Assembly (NCBI GenBank): GCA_036009625.1 | Contig: DASYLJ010000096.1 | Location: 1 to 64,000, forward strand | Direction of reading: 5' to 3' | DNA: 64,000 bases | Source: DASYLJ01 sp036009625 | Lineage (GTDB): Bacteria > Desulfobacterota > Binatia > DP-6 | Shown here: positions 25,883-34,112 of the stretch, piece after piece | Layout: each line of letters starts with the position of its first letter | Numbering within the stretch: the first letter of the stretch is position 1 | Notes under the pieces: generated by a model | Databases searched by the model: none | What the model was told of the DNA's origin: nothing | The model's input: the letters and a program-made list of their open reading frames with translations, nothing else | Program-made: the position numbers and the translations under genes

Positions 25883-27817
25883 GTGTCGGTGACGACGATT
25901 CGAATCGTTGCCCTGCTAGGTTTCGTCCTGCTGGCCTGCGGCGCTCACGCGGCGCACGGCCCGGATGCGACGAGCCTGAAGCTCGGCAGCGCCCTGCGCG
26001 AGGCGCCATTCGCCGCACGTTCGTCCGCGCCACGCGTGCAGGCGGCGGAGCCCTGGCGGCAGGGGTCGCGCGTCCACGTCTACGTCCGGGTGCGGTCGAC
26101 CGACGCCGACGTCTTGAGCGCGCTGCGCGCGCGCGGGCTCGAGGTCGTCGTCGTGAGCGACGTCTTCGGCGGCCTCGTCGATGGATGGGCCGACGCGTCG
26201 ACGCTCCCGGCGATCGCTGCGCTGCCGGCCGTGACGATGATCCGCCCGGTGGCACCGCCGGTGACGGATGCCGGTGCCGTCGTCACCGCGGGCGACGCCG
26301 CGCTCCGTGCCGATGCGGTGCGCGCCGGCGGCTTCACCGGCGCCGGCGTTCCGTTGGGACTCATCTCCGACGGCATCTCGTCCGCGGCGATGTTCCAGAG
26401 CACCGGCGAGCTGCCCGCCATCACCGTGCCGCCGGATCCGCGCTGCAGCAGCTTCGACGGCGACGAAGGCACCGCCATGCTCGAGATCGTGCACGACGTC
26501 GCCCCCGACGCCGGCCCGCTCTTCTTCGCGTCGTTCGGGCAGAGCGGTGCCTTCATGGCCGAGGCGGTGCGCTGTCTCGCCGACGCCGGCGCGCGCGTCA
26601 TCGTCGACGACGTGACGTTCGGCGACGAGCCGTTCTTTCAGGACGGTCCGCTCGCCATCGCGGCGCGCGAGGTGGTGCAACGCGGCGTGACCTACCACAC
26701 CTCCGCCGGCAATCGCGGGCGCGAGTTCCTCGAGGAGCCCCTCGTGGCGACCGTCTTCGGGCCGCCCCTCGGCGTCATCCACGACTTCGATCCGGCGAAC
26801 GGCGGTGATCCGGGCAACGAGGTCCTGATCGGTGCCGGTGGTGGCGCCAGCTGCGTGCTGCAGTGGAACGAGCCGTTCGGGGCGGCCGCCACCGATCTCG
26901 ACCTGTTGGTCGTCCAGAACGACCCGAACAACGTCATCGCCAAGAGCGACAACCCGCAGACCGGGATGCAGGACCCGGTCGAGATGGTGCAGATCAACAA
27001 CCCGACGGACACCGACAAGCGCGTCTCGCTCGTCGTGCAGTACTTCAGCGGCGATCCCAATCGGCGCTTCCGCCTGATGTGCTTCCGGTCGCGCGAGATG
27101 GAGCACGTCTCGGCCGAGGGGGCCATCTACGGCCAGCAGGCGGTCGCGGAGGTCATGGCCGTGGCCGCCATCAACATGGGCGACGAGGGACTCGACACGG
27201 TGAGCGCCGAGAGCTCGCCCGGTCCGGCGACGATTTTCTTCCCGGCCGCCGAGGTACGCGAGAAGCCCGACATCACCTCGTTCGACGGCGTCGAGACCGC
27301 GGTCGGGCAGGCCGGGCTGTTTCCGAATCCGTTTTTCGGCACGTCCGCCGCGGCCCCGCACGCCGGGGCCGTCGCCGCGCTCATGCTGAGCAAGAACCCG
27401 TCGCTCTCGCCGGCGCAGATCCAGCAGATCATGAAGGCGACGGCGGTCGACATCGGCGCGCCCGGCTTCGACCGACGGGCCGGCGCGGGCCGACTCGACG
27501 CGCTCGCCGCGGTCGCCGGCGTGCCCTGCCCCGACGTCGATGCGCTGCCCGCCCAGGCGTCCTGCGGCGGCGACAAGGCCCCGAAGCCCGCCCTCGCCGC
27601 GTATCGGTCGGCGCGGCGTCAGCTCGTCGCCGCCACGGGGACGACCGGGAAGAAGGCCTCCCGGAAGGCCGCCGCCGCGTTCAGGCTGGTCGCGAAGGGC
27701 CAGCGGATCGTCGACAAGCAGGCCGGCAAGGGCAAGGTCACGCCGTCGTGCGCGGCGAGCCTGCGCGGTGCCCTGTCGCTGGTCGGAACCGCGCTGACCT
27801 GTCGATTCCCGGGCTGA
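25883..27817 (+). CDS. Secreted S8/S53-like serine protease with Glu in the His position
   Basis: 644 residues, GTG start. A signal peptide (1-23) is followed by a pro-region and a subtilase-fold domain (about 155-515). Catalytic-site residues visible are Asp163 (GLISDGIS), oxyanion Asn277 (TSAGNRG) and Ser488 (FFGTSAAAPHAG). At the place where subtilisins have HGT the sequence reads D-E195-G-T, followed by AMLEIVHDVAP, so the usual His is replaced by Glu, as in the sedolisin-like (S53-like) branch. A C-terminal Lys/Ala-rich tail with three cysteines (SCGGDKAPKP to LTCRFPG, 559-644) is separate from the protease. It would act outside the cytoplasm; substrate unknown. Confidence 0.88.
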   Translation: MSVTTIRIVALLGFVLLACGAHAAHGPDATSLKLGSALREAPFAARSSAPRVQAAEPWRQGSRVHVYVRVRSTDADVLSALRARGLEVVVVSDVFGGLVDGWADASTLPAIAALPAVTMIRPVAPPVTDAGAVVTAGDAALRADAVRAGGFTGAGVPLGLISDGISSAAMFQSTGELPAITVPPDPRCSSFDGDEGTAMLEIVHDVAPDAGPLFFASFGQSGAFMAEAVRCLADAGARVIVDDVTFGDEPFFQDGPLAIAAREVVQRGVTYHTSAGNRGREFLEEPLVATVFGPPLGVIHDFDPANGGDPGNEVLIGAGGGASCVLQWNEPFGAAATDLDLLVVQNDPNNVIAKSDNPQTGMQDPVEMVQINNPTDTDKRVSLVVQYFSGDPNRRFRLMCFRSREMEHVSAEGAIYGQQAVAEVMAVAAINMGDEGLDTVSAESSPGPATIFFPAAEVREKPDITSFDGVETAVGQAGLFPNPFFGTSAAAPHAGAVAALMLSKNPSLSPAQIQQIMKATAVDIGAPGFDRRAGAGRLDALAAVAGVPCPDVDALPAQASCGGDKAPKPALAAYRSARRQLVAATGTTGKKASRKAAAAFRLVAKGQRIVDKQAGKGKVTPSCAASLRGALSLVGTALTCRFPG

Positions 27818-27886
27818 GGAGTCCCCAAAGTGCCTTCCCTCGCCCGGGCATCCGGGTTAGCGTCCCCGGCCGTGGGTAATTCGACC

Positions 27887-29386
27887 ATGACGACGGAACA
27901 CGTCGACGTGCTCATCGTCGGCGCCGGTATCTCCGGTGTGGGGGCCGCGGTCCACCTGCACACGAGGGTCCCCGGCTGCAGCTACGCCATCCTCGAAGGT
28001 CGCCCGTCGATGGGCGGAACGTGGGACCTCTTCCGCTACCCCGGCATCCGCTCCGACAGCGACATGCACACGCTGGGCTACTCCTTCAAACCGTGGCGCC
28101 ATGCGAAGGCCATCGCCGACGGCCCCTCGATCCTCGACTACGTGAAGGAGACCGCGGCCGAGTACGGCGTGAACGACCACATCCGCTACGGGCACCGTGC
28201 CACGACCGCCGCCTGGTCGAGCGACGACGCCACCTGGACCGTCGAGGCGGTGCGCAGCGACAGCGGTGAGACCGCCCGCTTCACGTGCAACGTCCTGCTC
28301 ATGTGCGCCGGCTACTACAGCTACAAGCAGGGCTTCACGCCGGAGTTCGAGGGTCGCGAACGGTTCACGGGTCGGGTCATCCATCCGCAGCAGTGGCCGG
28401 AGGACCTCGACTACCGCGGCAAGCGGGTGGTGGTGATCGGCTCCGGCGCGACGGCGATGACGCTCATCCCGGCGATGGCGAAGGATGCCGCGCACGTCGT
28501 CATGCTGCAGCGATCGCCCACCTACGTGCTCTCGCAGCCGGCGCGTGACGTGATCGCGAACGCGCTGCGTGCCGTGCTTCCCGCGCACCGCGCCTACGCC
28601 ATCACGCGGTGGAAGAACGTCGTGATGCAGCAGTTCTTCTACGGTCGCTCGCGCACGCACCCCGGTCAGGTGAAGAAGAAGCTCCTGCAGATGGTGCAGA
28701 AGGAGCTCGGTCCCGACTACGACGTCGCGACGCACTTCACGCCGCGCTACGACCCGTGGGACCAGCGCCTCTGCCTCGTCCCCGACAGCGACCTCTTCAA
28801 GGCCATCCGGTCGGGCAAGGCGTCCGTCGTCACCGACCAGATCGAGCGCTTCACCGAGACGGGCATCCGGCTCACGTCCGGCGCGACGCTCGACGCCGAC
28901 ATCATCGTCACGGCCACCGGCCTGAACCTCGTCGTGCTCGGCGAGATGCAGTTCACGGTCGACGGCGCGCCGGTCGATTTCTCGAAGACGTGGACCTACA
29001 AGGGCATGATGTACTCCGATGTGCCGAACCTGGTCTGCACGTTCGGCTACATCAACGCGTCGTGGACGCTGCGCGCGGACCTCACGTCGGAATGGGTGTG
29101 CCGCGTCCTCCAGCACATGGCGGCGACGGGCACGCGTCGCGTGACGCCGCGTCTGCGCGAGAGCGACGCCGACATGCCGGCCCGTCCCTGGATCGATCAG
29201 TTCACGTCCGGCTACATGCAGCGCATGATGCATCGCTTCCCGAAGCAGGGTGACCGCGAGCCGTGGATCAACCCGCAGAGCTATCGGCGCGACAGGAAGA
29301 TGATGCGCGAGAGCCCGATCGACGACGGCGTGCTGGTGTTCGACGACCCGTCGGCGAGCGCGCGCCGCGAACGCGCCGTCGGGTGA
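27887..29386 (+). CDS. Flavin-containing (Baeyer-Villiger-type) monooxygenase
   Basis: 499 residues from the ATG at 27887 (MTTEHVDVLIVGAGISG). The FAD motif GAGISG is at 12-17. The class B flavoprotein monooxygenase fingerprint FxGxxxHxxxWP is exact at 160-171 (FTGRVIHPQQWP), and the NADPH Rossmann motif GSGATA is at 185-190. Together these mark a Baeyer-Villiger monooxygenase, inserting oxygen next to a ketone or oxidising an N/S atom. A longer in-frame start at 27830 adds 19 residues without pattern. The gene converges on hipA, with stop codons directly adjacent (29386/29387). The ketone substrate is unknown. Confidence 0.93.
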   Translation: MTTEHVDVLIVGAGISGVGAAVHLHTRVPGCSYAILEGRPSMGGTWDLFRYPGIRSDSDMHTLGYSFKPWRHAKAIADGPSILDYVKETAAEYGVNDHIRYGHRATTAAWSSDDATWTVEAVRSDSGETARFTCNVLLMCAGYYSYKQGFTPEFEGRERFTGRVIHPQQWPEDLDYRGKRVVVIGSGATAMTLIPAMAKDAAHVVMLQRSPTYVLSQPARDVIANALRAVLPAHRAYAITRWKNVVMQQFFYGRSRTHPGQVKKKLLQMVQKELGPDYDVATHFTPRYDPWDQRLCLVPDSDLFKAIRSGKASVVTDQIERFTETGIRLTSGATLDADIIVTATGLNLVVLGEMQFTVDGAPVDFSKTWTYKGMMYSDVPNLVCTFGYINASWTLRADLTSEWVCRVLQHMAATGTRRVTPRLRESDADMPARPWIDQFTSGYMQRMMHRFPKQGDREPWINPQSYRRDRKMMRESPIDDGVLVFDDPSASARRERAVG

Positions 29387-30664
29387 TCAGGCGCGCAGCG
29401 TTGCCAGGCAACGCTGCGCCCGCGCCACCAGCAGCGCCGTCAATCGATCGACGACGGCGTGGGACAGACCATCGACGCCGGCACGGCGTGCGACGTCCGT
29501 CGCCGCATCGGGAAGCGCCGTCGCCAGGCGCTGCGCCCGGGCGAGCGTCGCATCGGCGTCGAGGTGCAGCTCGGTCGCCAGCTTCACCCAGTGCCGGCGC
29601 GTGATGTTGCGCAGCCGGTACTCGCCGCCGAGCTTCATCGCCAGCTTCATCCGCTCGGGGTCGAGGCTCGGGTACGGCAGGGCGCTGGCGAGATCGTACA
29701 GGGGCGCCAGGCGCGCTCGCCCACCGTCGCCGATCAGGATGGAGTAGTTCTTGGCGTGCGCGTCCGTCCCCGCGACGAGCCAGTTGAAGGCCAGCGCGTC
29801 GACGAAGGTGTCGACGTCGGCGTCGCGCGCCCGCGAGTGCTCGCGCAGCAGATCCGTGATCGTCCGAGCGCCTGGACCGCCCTCGCTCTCGTACTTCGTG
29901 CCCGGCGTCAGCCCCAGCGCCTGGCAGACGTCCTCCTGGTGGACGCGCACGAGGGTCGCGCCGACGCGCACCCGATCGTAGCGCTCGACGACGATGGCCA
30001 GCTCGTCGCCGAAGTGCATGACCCGCGACGTGGCCGTCGGCAGACCGAGCCTGCGGGCGAGCTCGAGGCTGCAATGCTCGTTCTCGATGTGACCGTCGAG
30101 CTCTCCCGACGGTGGCTTCAGGATGTGCGTCGTCGGGCGTCGACCCGAGGGGATGCCCCAGCGTCCGCTCTCGAAGACGAGCGCCGTCTTCGGCTGCGCA
30201 CCGGCCAGGCTGAACTGTCCGGCGTCGTCGACCCGGCGCCACGCGCTCTGATCGCCGCGGAGGTCGCGCAGCCGTTCGGCGACGGCAGCGTCGTCGAGCC
30301 AGGCCACCGTTCCCGGTCCGTCGCGCCGTACGACGTCCAGGCGATCGGGCCGGGTGAACTGGACGGCGCCGGCGCAGTCCTCGCCGACGTGCGCGATGAG
30401 GCCGAAGACGTTGCGTGCCGAGACACGGAAGCGTCGCGCCCAGCGATCGAGGATGTTGGCGTTGTCGGGCAGCAGCCCCCACAGGTAGGCGTCGACGACG
30501 GCGTGCCCGTGCTCGGCGGCGGCGAGCGGCATGGAGAGCGACAGCGGATAGGCGTCGGCCTGCGAGCGCCAGCCGTCCTCGTAGACGAAGGACAGGCGAC
30601 CGCGGCGACGGTGGACCGTGCCGATGACGGCGCCGTCCAGCAGGGCGATCAGGTCGTCACTCAC
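29387..30664 (-). CDS. hipA: HipA toxin (Ser/Thr kinase)
   Basis: 425 residues with a GTG start at 30664 that overlaps the hipB stop (GTGA, 30661-30664). HipA is a kinase fold toxin that phosphorylates an aminoacyl-tRNA synthetase and induces dormancy. The N-terminal domain (1-110) has the usual LWGLLPDNANIL. The kinase core has FSLAGAQPKTAL (151-162), the ATP-contact Lys183 (HILKPP), the catalytic Asp301 in GTDAHAKN and the metal motif Asp324 (LYDLAS). All key residues are present, so the toxin is probably active and needs HipB. Longer in-frame extensions upstream overlap hipB in another frame and are rejected. Confidence 0.93.
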   Translation of the reverse strand: MSDDLIALLDGAVIGTVHRRRGRLSFVYEDGWRSQADAYPLSLSMPLAAAEHGHAVVDAYLWGLLPDNANILDRWARRFRVSARNVFGLIAHVGEDCAGAVQFTRPDRLDVVRRDGPGTVAWLDDAAVAERLRDLRGDQSAWRRVDDAGQFSLAGAQPKTALVFESGRWGIPSGRRPTTHILKPPSGELDGHIENEHCSLELARRLGLPTATSRVMHFGDELAIVVERYDRVRVGATLVRVHQEDVCQALGLTPGTKYESEGGPGARTITDLLREHSRARDADVDTFVDALAFNWLVAGTDAHAKNYSILIGDGGRARLAPLYDLASALPYPSLDPERMKLAMKLGGEYRLRNITRRHWVKLATELHLDADATLARAQRLATALPDAATDVARRAGVDGLSHAVVDRLTALLVARAQRCLATLRA

Positions 30665-30951
30665 GATCGGGGTCTCCGGGCGGCGTCGACGATCGCATCG
30701 AGATCGACCGCTGGCCGGCCGGGCGTGCGCGGGGTGGCGGTCTCGTCGGCGACGGTGAGCGTCACGCCGAGCGCCTGCAAGGTTCGAAGCACGAGGCCGA
30801 TTCCTGCGCGCGGCTTGCCCTTCTCGATCTCGACGATCCACTGCCGGCTCACCCCGACGTTCCTGGCGAGCGTGACCTGATCCAGATTCTGACGTCGGCG
30901 GTGATCGCGGATGATGGCACCGAGGTCGGTGGGCGTGTTGATGGGCGGCAT
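30661..30951 (-). CDS. hipB: HipB antitoxin (Xre-type repressor)
   Basis: 96 residues from the ATG at 30951. A helix-turn-helix domain covers about 8-70: LGAIIRDHRRRQNLDQVTLARN, then VGVSRQWIVEIEKGKPRAGIGLVLRTL. A short basic tail presumably contacts HipA. Longer in-frame starts up to 31032 run through the operator palindromes and encode their repeats (SPIGD, SSIGD), so they are rejected. HipB would repress its own operon by binding the four 20-bp palindromes immediately upstream (30966-31058). Confidence 0.92.
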   Translation of the reverse strand: MPPINTPTDLGAIIRDHRRRQNLDQVTLARNVGVSRQWIVEIEKGKPRAGIGLVLRTLQALGVTLTVADETATPRTPGRPAVDLDAIVDAARRPRS

Positions 30952-30965
30952 GGACCCTCCCGTGG

Positions 30966-31058
30966 ATGTCGTCGATCGGCGACATATTAGCATGTCTCCG
31001 ATCGATGACATAGAGTCGCCGATCGGGGACATTTCGACATGTCGCCGATCGGCGACAC
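30966..31058. promoter_or_regulatory. Four-site palindromic operator array upstream of hipBA
   Basis: Four 20-bp sites follow the perfect-palindrome consensus ATGTCGCCGATCGGCGACAT: 30966-30985 (one mismatch), 30992-31011 (three differences), 31013-31032 (three differences) and 31039-31058 (one difference). Centre-to-centre spacings are 26, 21 and 26 bp, placing sites on nearly the same DNA face. The array fills the gap between hipB (start 30951) and the end of the Hsp70-like gene. The E. coli hipBA promoter also has four operators, but with a different half-site, which supports HipB autoregulation here. Confidence 0.85.
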
Positions 31059-31064
31059 GGTGAT

Positions 31065-32324
31065 TCAGCCCGCGGCGCGCAGCGCCAGACCCTTCGCCAC
31101 CGTCGTCAGCTCGTCGCCACCACGCAGATTGGCGCGCGCGAAGCGCTCGGCGAAGAGCCTGCGGACGGCCGGGACGAAGGCGGTGCCGCCGGTCAGGAAG
31201 ACCGTCGCGACCTCCGCCGGCGGGACATTCGCCGTCGCGAAGAGGCGATCGACGCAGCCGGCGATGGCGTCAACGACCGGGGCGATCCACGCCTCCATCT
31301 CGATGCGCGTGACGTTGGAGCCGAGCGCGATCGGCGGGGCGTCGAAGCGGAACGCGGCGTGCGTCTCGGTCGACAGCGTGCGCTTGGTGCCTTCGATGTC
31401 GCCGTGCAGCCGGAACCCGAGGTCGTCGTCGACCAGGTGCATCAGCGCGTCGATCTTCTCCGGTTCGAGCGACTCGTGACGCAGCGTGCGCAGCGTCTCG
31501 AGCGTGTCGCGGGACTTGAGGAACGAGAGCTGATCCCAGCGCTCGACGCGCTCGTAGATCCAGCCCGGCATCGCCAGCTCGTTACCGAACGGCGTGCGAC
31601 GCAGGGAGCCTGCCCCGAGCCCGGGCGCGGCGAGGTGACGGATCAAACGGGCATCGAAGGCGTCACCGGCGAGCGCCACGCCGTCGACGCCGAGAATCGT
31701 GCTGCCGTTCGGACCGAGGCGCACCAGCGAGAAGTCGCTGGTGCCACCACCGAAGTCGCCGATCAGGACCAGCTCCTCGTGATCGAGACGCTGCTGGTAC
31801 TGCGTCGCCGCGGCAAGCGGCTCGAGCGCGAACACGACCTCCTCGAAGCCCGCCTGCTGGACGGCGGTGCGGAGCCGCTGCTCGGCGAAGGCGTCGTCCT
31901 CCGGCGTGCGCGCCCCCGAGAAGTGCACGGGCCGACCGACGACCACCGCATGGCCCGGATCGCCCAGCTGTTCGATGGCGGCGCGCCGCAGCGCGCGCAG
32001 GAAGAGCGCGATCAGGTCCTCGAGCCGATACTGCACGCCGAAGAGGTTCGTCGTCGTGAAGTTCCGGCTCGCGAGGTGCGCCTTGATCGACTGGATCAGC
32101 CGCCCGCGCCCGCCCGTCTCCAGCCACTCCCGAATCGCCGCCGGCCCCGCCGACACCCGCGGCGGCAACCCACTCTCCCCCGGCGCCTCGGGATCGATGT
32201 AGAGAATCGACCGAAACGTCGCCGTCTGCCCATCGCCCTCCGCGAACGTGGCGAGCCGCGCAGTACCGTTGGGAGCGACGGCAGCAATCGCGCTGTTGGT
32301 GGTACCGAAGTCGAGCCCAAGCAC
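31065..32324 (-). CDS. Hsp70-like ATPase of the YegD type
   Basis: 419 residues, GTG start at 32324. It contains the Hsp70/actin nucleotide-binding motifs: phosphate-1 GLDFGTTNSA (3-12), the phosphate-2 region IGDFGGGTSDFSL and the adenosine motif FLTGGTAFVPAV. Sequence is limited to the ATPase domain, without the C-terminal substrate-binding domain of DnaK, as in YegD. It probably acts as a cytoplasmic chaperone or scaffold; clients are unknown. It ends just 7 bp beyond the hipBA operator array, with which it shares strand, but its own coding end and the palindromes make a separate transcript likely. Confidence 0.9.
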   Translation of the reverse strand: MLGLDFGTTNSAIAAVAPNGTARLATFAEGDGQTATFRSILYIDPEAPGESGLPPRVSAGPAAIREWLETGGRGRLIQSIKAHLASRNFTTTNLFGVQYRLEDLIALFLRALRRAAIEQLGDPGHAVVVGRPVHFSGARTPEDDAFAEQRLRTAVQQAGFEEVVFALEPLAAATQYQQRLDHEELVLIGDFGGGTSDFSLVRLGPNGSTILGVDGVALAGDAFDARLIRHLAAPGLGAGSLRRTPFGNELAMPGWIYERVERWDQLSFLKSRDTLETLRTLRHESLEPEKIDALMHLVDDDLGFRLHGDIEGTKRTLSTETHAAFRFDAPPIALGSNVTRIEMEAWIAPVVDAIAGCVDRLFATANVPPAEVATVFLTGGTAFVPAVRRLFAERFARANLRGGDELTTVAKGLALRAAG

Positions 32325-32365
32325 AGTTCACCAACCCTAGCAGCGATCCACGTGCGTACCACGCA

Positions 32366-32457
32366 TGCCGCGCCGGCTTCGCCGGCCCGCGGCACGCCGG
32401 TCGCGCGGATCACTACCGCGAAACTCTCGCGCCCGACCCGAGCGTCGCTCGGGTCGG
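32366..32457. repeat. Composite two-hairpin element, copy 1 (downstream of thiolase-like gene)
   Basis: Two hairpins separated by about 38 bp. Hairpin B is a perfect 11-bp stem CCGACCCGAGC/GCTCGGGTCGG with a 3-base loop (32433-32457), five bases beyond the stop of the thiolase-like gene on its strand. Hairpin A (32366-32394) is a GC stem around GCCGGC-TTC-GCCGGC with TGCCGCG/CGCGGCA ends. A second copy with the same order, also just after a stop codon, lies at 44789-44886. No T-run follows, so it is either an unusual terminator/3' stabiliser or a dispersed repeat. Confidence 0.7.
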
Positions 32458-32462
32458 CGTGA

Positions 32463-33599
32463 CTACTCCCGGACCAGGATGTGCGCCGCGCAGACGCTGC
32501 CGCCGCCCATCATGTGGCAGAGCCCGGCGCGCGCGTTCGGCACCTGACGCTTGCCGGCTTCGCCGCGGAGCTGGAGCGTCGTCTCCCAGATCTGCGCCAG
32601 ACCCGTCGGACCTCCCGGGTGACCGCGCGCGATCAGGCCACCGTCGGTCGAGAACTGCGTCTTGCCGCCGGGGCCGAAGCGGCCTTCCTCGATGTACTTC
32701 TCGGCCTCGCCCGGTCGGCAGAAGCCGAGCAGCTCGTAGTACTCGAGCTCCTCGATGGCGAAGGCGTCGTGCACCTGCACCAGCTGGATGTCCTCGGGGC
32801 CGATGCCCGCCGCCGGATAGATGGTGGCGGCACAATCACGGCTCATCTGCGCCGGACCGACCACGGGTCCCACGAAGAGATGACCGCGCTCGTACTTCTC
32901 GCTGCCGAGGTACGACGCCGCCACGCGCACGACGGGGCGATCGGGCTGGTGCTGCTTCACGAGATCGGCGCGCGACAGCACGACCGCGGCCGCGCCGTCG
33001 CCGATGGGGCACGACATCATGGCGGTCAGCGGCCACGCCACCATGCGCGAGCCGAGCACCTTCTCGACGGTGACCGTCTCCGACGCCTGGCGCTGGCTCA
33101 TCGGGTTCAGCGCGCCGTAGTTCCAGTTCTTGGCGGCGATGGCGGCGAGGTGCTCCATCTTCGTGCCGCGCTCGTGCATGCGACGCGTGGCCCACATGGC
33201 GAAGAACGCCGCCGGCAGGATGGCCTCGTCCATGTCCTGCGGGTTCGGCGCCGAGCCCATGACCGTGGTCATCTTGTCGAAGCCCAGCACCAGCACGCGG
33301 TTGTAGTGGCCACCCGAGATGGCGAGATACGCCTCGCGCATGGCACAGGTGCCGGTGGCGGACGCGTTCTCCACGCGCTGCACCGGCACGCCGGTCATGC
33401 CGATCTCTTTGAGGGCCCGCACGCCCGACATGACCGGCATGAAGAGCTGGCCGATGTAGACGGCGTCGATGTCGTTGAAGCTGATGCCGGCGTCGTCGAG
33501 CGCCGCCAGGCCGGCGTCGCGCGCCATGACGCTGTGGTGGGTGTCCGGGTACATCCCGAACCGGATCATCCCGACGCCGAGAACTGCGACCTTTTCCAT
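32463..33599 (-). CDS. Thiolase-superfamily protein lacking the nucleophilic Cys (SCP-x/Ltp2-like)
   Basis: 378 residues from the ATG at 33599. The fold is that of SCP-x/acetyl-CoA acetyltransferase-type thiolases: MEKVAVLGVGMIRFG start, QVHDAFAIEELEYYE with the catalytic His, and GGLIARGHPGGPTG. At the position of the acyl-accepting Cys the sequence is VENA-S80-ATGT, not VENACxSG. Family members without the Cys, such as Ltp2, are retro-aldolases of steroid side-chain CoA thioesters and need a DUF35 partner. Here the DUF35 protein lies 5 bp upstream. I therefore favour an aldolase over a thiolase role, but this is inference. Confidence 0.85.
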   Translation of the reverse strand: MEKVAVLGVGMIRFGMYPDTHHSVMARDAGLAALDDAGISFNDIDAVYIGQLFMPVMSGVRALKEIGMTGVPVQRVENASATGTCAMREAYLAISGGHYNRVLVLGFDKMTTVMGSAPNPQDMDEAILPAAFFAMWATRRMHERGTKMEHLAAIAAKNWNYGALNPMSQRQASETVTVEKVLGSRMVAWPLTAMMSCPIGDGAAAVVLSRADLVKQHQPDRPVVRVAASYLGSEKYERGHLFVGPVVGPAQMSRDCAATIYPAAGIGPEDIQLVQVHDAFAIEELEYYELLGFCRPGEAEKYIEEGRFGPGGKTQFSTDGGLIARGHPGGPTGLAQIWETTLQLRGEAGKRQVPNARAGLCHMMGGGSVCAAHILVRE

Positions 33600-33604
33600 T
33601 GCGA

Positions 33605-34033
33605 TCAACCCTCTGCCGGCCGGAAGCGCAGGATGACGATGTCGCTGCCACCGTCCTCGCGCAGGGCCTCGAGCTCGCCCGTGAGTGCCATGCCGACCTT
33701 GAACTCCGGCTGCTTGCCCGCGAGCGGCACCTGCAGCCGCGGTCCCTGGGGCAGGTCGACCTGGCCCACGCCGTAGCCCTCCATGTGCTCGATCCGCATC
33801 GAGCCGAAGAGCGGCATGTGCACGAAGGTGAAGCTGTACAGCGTGGCCTTCGCCTCCACCTGCACGTCCTCGGTGTTGCGCGACAGGCACTTCGCGCACA
33901 CGAAACGTCGGGGGAAGAAGAACTCGCCGCAGTCCTTGCACCGGGTGCAGCACACCTCGGGGGGGACGCTCGGGTCGTCGGGAATGGTGAAGTAGCCGGC
34001 TTTGAGTGCCTTGCGGGGGCGTACGTCGGTCAT
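33605..34033 (-). CDS. DUF35 OB-fold zinc-ribbon protein (acyl-CoA-binding partner)
   Basis: 142 residues from the ATG at 34033. An N-terminal helix (MTDVRPRKALKAGYF) precedes a rubredoxin-like zinc ribbon with Cys32-x2-Cys35 (CKDCGEFFFP) and Cys46-x2-Cys49 (CAKC). The OB-fold follows (ATLYSFTFVHMPL, YGVGQVDLPQGPRLQVPL). DUF35 proteins pair with thiolase-like enzymes or MaoC hydratases and shape the acyl-CoA site. The thiolase-like gene begins 5 bp downstream, an obligate-looking pair. The region upstream (34034-34112) holds the divergent promoter space shared with a methyltransferase. Confidence 0.92.
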   Translation of the reverse strand: MTDVRPRKALKAGYFTIPDDPSVPPEVCCTRCKDCGEFFFPRRFVCAKCLSRNTEDVQVEAKATLYSFTFVHMPLFGSMRIEHMEGYGVGQVDLPQGPRLQVPLAGKQPEFKVGMALTGELEALREDGGSDIVILRFRPAEG

Positions 34034-34112
34034 GGCGGGTCGGGAGAGTGACATGGCGGCCGCGGGCAAGTCCAGGGTTGCGGGATGCGCGGCCCCGGTG
34101 GCACACCGGAAC

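Noticed and set aside
30952..31032. Longer HipB start and small plus-strand ORF from 31039
   Set aside because: Both are created by the operator palindromes, which encode repeated Ser-Pro/Ser-Ile-Gly-Asp.
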